Below, one piece after another: positions 56,637-64,000 of a stretch of 64,000 bases of DNA; within the stretch, counting starts at the first letter, position 1; every line of letters begins with the position of its first letter. A program made the position numbers and the translations under genes. The notes under the pieces were generated by a model that had not been told where the DNA came from, did not search any database, and saw only the letters and a list, made by a program, of their open reading frames with translations. This DNA is from Cryobacterium cheniae (GTDB lineage: Bacteria > Actinomycetota > Actinomycetes > Actinomycetales > Microbacteriaceae), in the NCBI RefSeq assembly GCF_004403395.1, contig NZ_SOGN01000041.1, positions 60,490 through 124,489 of the forward strand, given 5' to 3'.

Positions 56637-57830
56637 GTGACGGACCCGCAGAACTGGCACTCCCCGACCGACGACGGCCGCAACGTTCCGGTCGGCGACG
56701 AGCAGAAACCACCTCTCGCGCCCGCCGGCTTCGTGCCGCCGGCGCTGCCGAACGGTGCTCTCGGCGCGGGAACGCCCCCGGCCTGGGGCCCCGCGCAGGC
56801 GTGGACGCCCCCGCCGAGGCCGGGGCTGATCCCCCTGCGGCCGCTGGGTTTCGGAACCCTGCTGTGGGCTCCGTTCCAGGTTCTGCGCCGCAATCCGAAG
56901 GCCACCTTCGGCAGCGCGCTGCTCGTCCAGGCCGGCGTCGCCCTGATCGCCGTCGTCGTGGTGGGCCTGGTCTCGTACTTCGCACTCGCACGGGTGGAGA
57001 GCGCTCCGCTCGAGGACCGCGACGCGCTCCAGGCCGGGGCGACCCTCGGCATTGTGCTCTCGGCCATCGTGCCGGTGGCTCTGGCCGTGGTCGCATCCGC
57101 TCTGTTGCAGGGTGTCATCGTGATCGAGGTGGCCCGCGCCACGCTGGGAGAGAAGCTGCGTCTCGGCGCCCTGTGGCGCGCCGTGCTGCCCCGACTCTGG
57201 CCGCTGGTGCTCTGGACCCTGATGTTGAGCGCGGGCCTGATCGCGGCCATCGCCCTCGTGGCCGGAATCGTGGTGTTCTTCGTCTCCCTCGGCGGATCGG
57301 GCGTGGGCGTGGCGGTGGCGACCGGCGTCCTCGGCACGATGGCCCTCATCGCACTGGGCATCTGGGTGTTCACCAAGACCTCGCTCGTGCCGAGCGTGAT
57401 CGTGCTGGAACGACTGGGCATCCGGTCGGCGGTGGGGCGGTCCTGGTCATTGACCCGCGGCTACTTCTGGCGCACGTTCGGCGTGCAGCTCCTGGTTTCG
57501 GCGGTCGTGAACGTCGTCTCCCAGATCGTGACGACGCCGCTGTCCCTGCTGTTCGGGGCGGCCGTCTCCCTCGTCGACCCGAACGCGGCGTTCGATGGGT
57601 ACCTCCCGTCGATCATCCTGTACGTGCTGACCATTCTCATCGGCCTGGTGCTGGGGGCCGTCGCAGCCGTGGTGCAGTCGGCCACGAGCGCCCTGATCTA
57701 CATCGACCTGCGGATGCGCAAGGAGGGCCTCGACCTCGAACTGGCCCGATTCGTCGAGGCAGCGCCCGGCTCGGGCGAGGATCCCTACCTGTCGAAGACG
57801 GCGGGCACCCCGGAGGCCGCCTGGGCATGA
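56637..57830 (+). CDS. Integral membrane protein (DUF7544 / glycerophosphodiesterase-membrane-domain like)
   Basis: A 397-residue protein: ~75-residue Pro/Gly-rich cytoplasmic N-terminus, then six to seven membrane helices with the pattern of the glycerophosphoryl diester phosphodiesterase membrane domain (RSAVGRSWSLTRGYFWRTFGVQLL). No catalytic domain is attached. GTG start at 56637. It is the first gene of the MoxR cluster, overlapping DUF4129 by four bases. Function unknown. Confidence 0.8.
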   Translation: MTDPQNWHSPTDDGRNVPVGDEQKPPLAPAGFVPPALPNGALGAGTPPAWGPAQAWTPPPRPGLIPLRPLGFGTLLWAPFQVLRRNPKATFGSALLVQAGVALIAVVVVGLVSYFALARVESAPLEDRDALQAGATLGIVLSAIVPVALAVVASALLQGVIVIEVARATLGEKLRLGALWRAVLPRLWPLVLWTLMLSAGLIAAIALVAGIVVFFVSLGGSGVGVAVATGVLGTMALIALGIWVFTKTSLVPSVIVLERLGIRSAVGRSWSLTRGYFWRTFGVQLLVSAVVNVVSQIVTTPLSLLFGAAVSLVDPNAAFDGYLPSIILYVLTILIGLVLGAVAAVVQSATSALIYIDLRMRKEGLDLELARFVEAAPGSGEDPYLSKTAGTPEAAWA

Positions 57831-58507
57831 TCGAGGGGTGGCACATTCACACGCTGATCCGCGGGGCGATACCGATCGATCCCGACGCGCCCGAAGCCCG
57901 GCAGTGGCTGCGGGAAGAACTCGCCAAAGCCCCGTACGAGGCCGCCCGGCCCACCTGGTTCGACCGGTTGTCGACCTCGGTCCTCGACTGGTTCACCTCC
58001 CTCACCGCGCCATCGGCCGACGGGTTCGCCGCCTGGGTTCCGCTGCTCCTGACCGTGGCCGTGGTGGTCATGATCGTTGCGGCCGTCCTCATCTTCGGAC
58101 TGCCTCGGCTGAACCGACGCAGCCGGCTCGCAACCGATCTCTTCGGCGTCGACGACCGTCGTGCCGCCACTGACCTCCGACGTGCCGCGCTGGCTGCCGC
58201 CTCCCACCGGGACTGGAACCTGGCCAGTGCCGAAATGTTCCGGGCGCTGGCGCGCGGATTGTCCGAGCGCACCATCCTGATCGTGACGCCGGGCACCACG
58301 GCGCACTCCTTCGCGGCCCGGGCCGCCGAGGCTTTCCCGGGCGAACGGGTGCGCCTCGCCGACGCGGCAGAGCTCTTCGACGGGGTGCGCTACCTGGGGA
58401 TCGAAGGCACCGAGCAACGCTTCCTCGCTCTGGCCGCGCTCGAAAGCGACCTGCGGGCCGCCCGACCGCTGCACCGCGAGGACCCCGCACAGACGAAGCA
58501 ACCATGA
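57827..58507 (+). CDS. DUF4129 protein
   Basis: A 226-residue protein with one central membrane helix (about 62-87) and a cytoplasmic DUF4129 domain after it (LRRAALAAASHRDWNLASAEMFRALARGLSER...), the usual partner of MoxR/DUF58/DUF4350 genes. The ATG overlaps the previous stop and the TGA overlaps the next start, so [11 protein letters not shown] is coupled. Function unknown. Confidence 0.85.
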   Translation: MIEGWHIHTLIRGAIPIDPDAPEARQWLREELAKAPYEAARPTWFDRLSTSVLDWFTSLTAPSADGFAAWVPLLLTVAVVVMIVAAVLIFGLPRLNRRSRLATDLFGVDDRRAATDLRRAALAAASHRDWNLASAEMFRALARGLSERTILIVTPGTTAHSFAARAAEAFPGERVRLADAAELFDGVRYLGIEGTEQRFLALAALESDLRAARPLHREDPAQTKQP

Positions 58508-59738
58508 ATTTCCTCAGGACTGCGGCGGCCTCCCCGCCGGCCGAGGACGCCGTCTCCTCCACACCGACCCTGCGGGAAGCGGGGCGCCGGGCCCGGTACT
58601 GGCTGATCGCCGGTATCGGCGCGCTGCTCGTCGCCGTCGTCGGCACCGTTCTCGCCGCGGGCGGCGGTACCGGCGGAAAGCCCCTCGAGGCCGACAGTGC
58701 GGCGCCCGCCGGCGCGCGAGCGCTCGTCGAAGTGCTCCGCCGGCAGGGCGTCGACGTCACCACCGCCGACACCCTCGCGGAGGCACGAAGACTGGCCGGC
58801 GCCGCCGCCGACCCCACCGTGTTCTTCTTCGACGAGAGCGGCTACCTGACCGACGACCAGCTGAGCGCGATGTCCGCCCTCGCCTCGCGCACGGTCGTGG
58901 CATCCCCGGATTTCCTGATCCTGCAGACGTTGACGCCCTCGGTGGGTTTCGGCGGCGTATCCCCGGCCACGGTTTCCCGCGCCGCTTGCACGGTCGAGGC
59001 CGCGGTCAAGGCCGACAAGCTCTCGCCCGGTGGGCCCACGCTCACCATCCCGGCCGACGACGCCGAGCTGACCGGATGCTTCCCCTCGGGGGAAAACGCC
59101 TTCGCCCTGGTCGGGCGGGTCACCGCCGACCGGACTCTCACCCTGATCGCCGACGGAACGCTGTTCAGCAACGAGAGGATCGGCCAGGCCGGACATGCCG
59201 CTCTCGCCCTCAACCTGCTGGGCGCAGACGACGAACTCATCTGGTACCTGCCGACGATCGCCGATGTGCCGGGCACCGGGTCGCCGTCCCTCGGCGAGCT
59301 GACGCCCGGCTGGGTCACACCGACCCTCATCCTGCTGGTGCTGGTCGCACTGGCCGCGGCCGTCTGGCGTGGGCGGCGCTTCGGACCTCTCGTCGTAGAG
59401 AACCTCCCGGTCACCGTGCGGGCCAGCGAGACGATGGAAGGCCGCGCCCGGCTCTACGCGCGCAGCAACGCCCGTCTGCGCGCTCTCGATGCGCTCCGGG
59501 TCGGAGCCGTGCAGCGCCTCGCCGGCCAGGTCGGGCTGTCCCGGCTGGCGAGCCTCGACGACGTGATCGCCATGGTCGCCGCCGTGACCGACCGGTCGCC
59601 GGCCGACGTGCGGGCCGTGCTCGTGGACGCCGTCCCGACCAAAGACTCCGAACTGGTCGGTCTCTCCGACCGCATCCAGGAACTTGAGCGGGCCACGGCC
59701 CGCGCGACCACGCCCCTGCCACCCGGAAGAATGGACTC

Positions 59739-59742
<4 letters not shown>
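58504..59742 (+). CDS. DUF4350 membrane protein
   Basis: A 412-residue protein with helices at about 32-55 and 272-292. The extracytoplasmic part is a DUF4350 fold (GARALVEVLRRQGVDV...FFFDESGYL...RTVVASPDFLIL), comparable to a glutamine-amidotransferase-like fold. A cytoplasmic C-terminal helical region follows (about 310-400). Four-base overlaps (ATGA) with both neighbours. Confidence 0.85.
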
Positions 59743-60707
<965 letters not shown>

Positions 60708-62015
60708 GTGACGCTCACCGGTCGGTTCGTTGCTCTGCTCGCGCTCGGCGCCCTGCCGATCGTGCTGCTCGGGAGCACTCCGGGGACGGCGGCAACCGTG
60801 CTGGGACTGTGGGTGCTCGCCCTGCTTGGGCTCGGCATCCTGGACCTGATCCTGGCCGGTTCGCCGCGGAAGATGATTCTTTCCCGCAGCCTGCCCTCCC
60901 GGGTACGCCTGGGCGAAAGCGTGACGAGCGACCTGTACCTGACGAACACCGGGGCCCGGCGACTGACCACGGTGGTGCGGGATGCCTGGCAGCCGTCGGC
61001 CGGAGCGGGCAACAACCGCACACCGCTGGTGCTGCCTCCCGGCGAACGCCGGCTGGTATCGCTGACGCTGACGCCGCTTCGCCGCGGAGAACGCCGGGTG
61101 GACCAGGTAACGGTGCGCTCGTTCGGGCCGCTCGGGCTGTGGGCACGTCAGGCCACGCTGCAGGCGCCGGGCCAGATCCGGGTGCTTCCGCCCTTCAACG
61201 CGCGCAAACACCTGCCGTCGCGGATCACCCGGCTCAAGGAACTCGACGGGCGCACCAGCCTCCTCGTGCGCGGCCAGGGCACCGAATTCGACTCGCTGCG
61301 CGAATATGTGCGCGGAGACGACGTGCGCTCGATCGACTGGCGCGCCACAGCCCGGCACGGCGACACCATGGTGCGCACCTGGCGTCCCGAACGGGACCGC
61401 CGGGTGGTCATCCTGATCGACAGCGGCCGCACCTCGGCCGCTCGCATCGACGACGAGCCTCGCCTCGACACGGCCTTCGAGGCGTCGCTGCTGCTCGCCG
61501 CGCTGGCCTCCAAGGCAGGCGACCACGTCGATTTCGTCGCCTATGACCGTCGGGTGCGCGGCCGCGTGCAGGGGGCGCAGGGAGCGGAACTCCTCTCCCG
61601 CATGGTCGACGCCATGGCTCTGATCGAGCCGGAGCTGATCGAGACGGACTGGTCGGCCGTTGCGGGACAGGTGCGCACGGTGACCAGCCACCGGGCCCTG
61701 GTCGTGCTGATCACATCGATCGATGCGGCCGGAGCCTCGAGCGCCCTACTATCGGTGCTTCCCCAGCTGACCCGCCGACACACCGTGATCGTCGCATCCG
61801 TCACCGACCCGACCACTCTGGAGGCCACGCGGACGCGCGGCAACCGGGAGGAGATCTACCGGGCGGCGTCCGCCGAGCGGGCGCTGCTCGACGTGGCGCG
61901 GGTCTCCGCCGCCATCCGTCGTCAGGGCGCCGACGTCGTCACCGGCTCCCCCGCCGACCTGCCGCCCGCTCTGGCCGATCGTTACATCGCGCTCAAAGCC
62001 GCCGGCCGGCTCTAG
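60708..62015 (+). CDS. DUF58 protein
   Basis: A 435-residue protein with two membrane helices (about 5-45), an extracytoplasmic/linker beta region and the DUF58 motif GDDVRSIDWRATARHGDTMVRTW near 200-225, leading into a VWA-like domain with a degenerate MIDAS (LIDSGRTSAAR). Family partners of MoxR. GTG 60708 abuts the moxR TAA, an unusual zero-gap arrangement. Confidence 0.9.
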   Translation: MTLTGRFVALLALGALPIVLLGSTPGTAATVLGLWVLALLGLGILDLILAGSPRKMILSRSLPSRVRLGESVTSDLYLTNTGARRLTTVVRDAWQPSAGAGNNRTPLVLPPGERRLVSLTLTPLRRGERRVDQVTVRSFGPLGLWARQATLQAPGQIRVLPPFNARKHLPSRITRLKELDGRTSLLVRGQGTEFDSLREYVRGDDVRSIDWRATARHGDTMVRTWRPERDRRVVILIDSGRTSAARIDDEPRLDTAFEASLLLAALASKAGDHVDFVAYDRRVRGRVQGAQGAELLSRMVDAMALIEPELIETDWSAVAGQVRTVTSHRALVVLITSIDAAGASSALLSVLPQLTRRHTVIVASVTDPTTLEATRTRGNREEIYRAASAERALLDVARVSAAIRRQGADVVTGSPADLPPALADRYIALKAAGRL

Positions 62016-62018
62016 CCA

Positions 62019-63014
62019 CTACGCCGCGAAGATCCGTGTGCTGCCGGCCTCGAATTCGGCCAGGTCGCCCGTCTCGCCGGCCCGAACGGCGCGACGCCCG
62101 AGCACCAGCATGTAGGCGAGGAAGGCGAGCAGGGCACCCGCGCCGATGCCGATCTTCACCGGCCACGGCCACGGCGCCGGCGTGACGAACCCCTCGATCA
62201 CACCGGCGACGAAGAGAACGAAGACGAGGCCGATGGCCACCGTCGAGAGGGCGCGCGCATCCTCAGCCAGAGCCTGCGCACGAGTGCGGGCCCCCGGGGC
62301 GATCCAGGCCCAGAAGATGCGCAGTCCGCCGGCGGCAGCCACGAAGATCGCGGTCAGCTCGAGCATGCCGTGCGGCGCGATATAGAGGAAGAACACGTCA
62401 CCCTTGCCGTAGGCGAACATGACCGCGGCCGTGATACCCACGTTCTGAGCGTTCTGCAGCACGATATAGGGCACGTAGACGCCGAGGATCCCGAAGGCGA
62501 TGCACTGAGCGGCGACCCACGCGTTGTTGGTCCAGACCAGGCCGGTGAAGGATGCCGCGGGATTCTCCGAGTAGTAGTTGACGAAGTCCTCGTTGACCAG
62601 CTTCTGCAGCTCCGCGTCGGAGCCGACCGCAGCCAGAGCCTCGGGGTTGCCGGAGATCCAGAAACCGTAGAGGCCCGCGACCACGATGGTCACCACGGCC
62701 ACGGCCAGAGTCAGCCACCGCAGGCGGTAGAGCGCGGCCGGCAGCTGCAGCACGAAGAAGCGGGGGATCTGGGAGATCACATTGGCGCTCGCCCCGGTGA
62801 ACCGCAGCCGTGCGCGGGACAGCCCCACCGAGAGCCGGTCGCCCTCCAGGGTCGAACCGGCCGTCGATTTGATCACCGACAGCTGCGTCGCCCCGGATTG
62901 GTACCGCTCGATCAGCTCGTCCGCCTGCGCGCCGGAGAGCCGCCGCTGGGCGCCGAGCTCAGCCAGGCGGTCCCACTCGGCGCGGTGCGCCGCTGAATAC
63001 GCGTCAAGGTCCAT
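62019..63014 (-). CDS. Stage II sporulation protein M-like (SpoIIM) membrane protein
   Basis: A 331-residue integral membrane protein of the SpoIIM family: helical cytoplasmic N-terminus (about 1-100), then several membrane helices with the family's VWTNNAWVAAQCIAFGILG and PHGMLELTAIFVAAAGG motifs. In non-spore-formers such genes accompany MoxR/RDD genes; role unknown. The ATG at 63014 has TACTAT eight bases upstream. Convergent with DUF58, three bases between stops. Confidence 0.9.
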   Translation of the reverse strand: MDLDAYSAAHRAEWDRLAELGAQRRLSGAQADELIERYQSGATQLSVIKSTAGSTLEGDRLSVGLSRARLRFTGASANVISQIPRFFVLQLPAALYRLRWLTLAVAVVTIVVAGLYGFWISGNPEALAAVGSDAELQKLVNEDFVNYYSENPAASFTGLVWTNNAWVAAQCIAFGILGVYVPYIVLQNAQNVGITAAVMFAYGKGDVFFLYIAPHGMLELTAIFVAAAGGLRIFWAWIAPGARTRAQALAEDARALSTVAIGLVFVLFVAGVIEGFVTPAPWPWPVKIGIGAGALLAFLAYMLVLGRRAVRAGETGDLAEFEAGSTRIFAA

Positions 63015-63031
63015 CTGCTCTAATAGTAGAC

Positions 63032-63886
63032 ATGGAGCAGCCCGGCAAGGTGGCCGATCACGGCCAGTATTCGTGGAGCGAGCAGGAACTGGTCACCGGC
63101 GAAGCCGTTGCGCTCGACGTGCGGCCGGCCAGCATCATCCTGCGCGCAGCGGGCACGATCATCGATTTCTTGGCCTACATCCTGCTGTTCCTGGGGATGG
63201 CCTTCCTTGTGACCGGGCTCACCGGAGCGGCCGTCGACAACGCGCTCGGGCGGGCACTCGGAATCGCCGGCCTGGTCGTCTGTCTCCTCATCGTGCCGAT
63301 GTCCGTCGAAACGGCCACCGGCGGACGGTCCCTCGGCAAGGTCGTGATCGGCGTTCGCATCGTTCGCGATGACGGCGGCGCCATCCAGCTTCGCCACGCC
63401 TTCATCCGCGCGCTGCTCGGCGTCGTCGAGATCTACCTGACTTTCGGTGGCCTCGCCGCCACCACCGCGCTTCTGAACGGCAAGTCCAAACGCCTCGGCG
63501 ACCTGCTGGCCGGAACGTACAGCCAGCACGAACGGGTTCCCCGCCTCACGGAACAGTCGGTCGCACTGCCGCCCGTGCTCGACGCCTGGGCCCAGACGGT
63601 GGATATCGTGCGGCTCCCCGATCGCCTCTCCCGCCGTATCGCTCAGTTCCTGCGCCAGGTCGACAAGCTGACCCCGGCCACCCGGCTGCGCCTCGCCGAC
63701 AGCCTGGCCGCTGAGGCCGCGCCGTTTGTGTCTCCGACGCCCGCTGTTCCGTCGGAAGTCTTCCTGGCCGGGGTCGCCGCGGTGCGGCGCGGCCGTGAGG
63801 CCACGGCGTTGCAGCTCGAACGGGAGCGCCTCGACCGCCTGCAGCCCATTCTGCACACCCTGCCGCACGGCTTCCCTCAGCGCTGA
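63032..63886 (+). CDS. RDD-family membrane protein
   Basis: A 284-residue RDD protein. The RDD domain (about 27-155) has the expected Arg and Asp motifs: ASIILRAAGTIIDFLAYILL, TGGRSLGKVVIGVRIVRDDG and GKSKRLGDLLAGTY. A cytoplasmic C-terminal ~110 residues follows (DIVRLPDRLSRRIAQFLRQVDKL...), helical and not otherwise known. The start-to-start distance from the divergent spoIIM-like gene is only 17 bases. Confidence 0.9.
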   Translation: MEQPGKVADHGQYSWSEQELVTGEAVALDVRPASIILRAAGTIIDFLAYILLFLGMAFLVTGLTGAAVDNALGRALGIAGLVVCLLIVPMSVETATGGRSLGKVVIGVRIVRDDGGAIQLRHAFIRALLGVVEIYLTFGGLAATTALLNGKSKRLGDLLAGTYSQHERVPRLTEQSVALPPVLDAWAQTVDIVRLPDRLSRRIAQFLRQVDKLTPATRLRLADSLAAEAAPFVSPTPAVPSEVFLAGVAAVRRGREATALQLERERLDRLQPILHTLPHGFPQR

Positions 63887-64000
63887 GGCCCCGGCCCATT
63901 TCCGCGCCGGCTCCCCGGGGAGGGTGGTGGCGGCGCAGGGTGTGGAGGCGGGCGCATGTTCTACCGTGCGCCGGCCCAGGCAGGGTGCGCCGCGAGACGT
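63887..64000. other. Window edge, no gene assigned
   Basis: The last ~114 bases are G+C-rich; no convincing start, stop or hairpin is seen. The end of a neighbouring gene may lie here but cannot be judged from this length. Confidence 0.4.

Overview
The window is high-G+C DNA with dense, mostly co-directional gene blocks, many 1-8 bp start/stop overlaps and frequent GTG starts. Gene content points to an actinobacterium: a Kgd-type fused 2-oxoglutarate dehydrogenase, WhiB, SigR/RsrA, the MtrA-MtrB-LpqB cluster next to comF-hpf-secA, PdtaS, and an Rv3235-type protein. The family is most likely Microbacteriaceae (Cryobacterium-like is a guess from protein character, not a measured result). I see no phage, IS element, integrase, CRISPR array, rRNA or tRNA; this reads as core chromosome.

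Layout. 1-5.6 kb: the C-terminal half of an MMPL exporter (cut by the window edge), an amidase, small proteins, and a phosphoribosyltransferase / S51-like peptidase / uracil-DNA glycosylase run on the minus strand. 5.65-14.1 kb: a propionate (methylcitrate) divergon. gntR-prpD-prpB-prpC reads left; prpE plus a DUF485/acetate-type symporter pair reads right; palindromic GntR-type operators lie between them. 14.2-18.9 kb: an SDR, an acyltransferase, and metY-metX (homocysteine synthesis). 19.0-23.8 kb: a DUF4389 protein, then a three-gene signalling module of NarL-type kinase, degenerate kinase-like partner and LuxR-type regulator. 23.9-30.6 kb, minus strand: MTH1187-type protein, GT87-type mannosyltransferase-like protein, NAD(P)H-hydrate dehydratase, two CNNM/CBS membrane proteins and GuaB1. 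30.8-34.6 kb: kgd.

34.7-39.4 kb: a VOC protein, then sigR-rsrA (minus) divergent from aroA-rsgA-bcp (plus). A SigR-type promoter (GGAAT-N18-GTT) for sigR overlaps the start of aroA. 39.5-44.3 kb: a membrane protein, whiB, pdtaS and two envelope proteins. 44.3-47.9 kb: a compact locus of unclear function, with a CpaE-like protein whose P-loop lacks both expected lysines, a SAF-domain partner, a small HTH protein, and two perfect TTATCCACA DnaA-box sequences about 1 kb apart. 48.0-56.5 kb, minus strand: mtrA-mtrB-lpqB-comF-hpf-secA, the conserved actinobacterial envelope/secretion block. 56.6-63.9 kb: a MoxR-DUF58 cluster (integral membrane protein, DUF4129, DUF4350, MoxR, DUF58, then SpoIIM- and RDD-family proteins).

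Recurrent features. At least ten genes have a TANNNT-like -10 element only 6-8 bases before the start codon, which suggests leaderless mRNAs. Two G+C-rich minisatellites sit between convergent genes and supply the stop codon of the minus-strand gene. Strong hairpin terminators lie after actP, kgd and whiB. No stretch longer than about 300 bases lacks a gene; the largest gap is 47297-47537 (structured, with a DnaA box).
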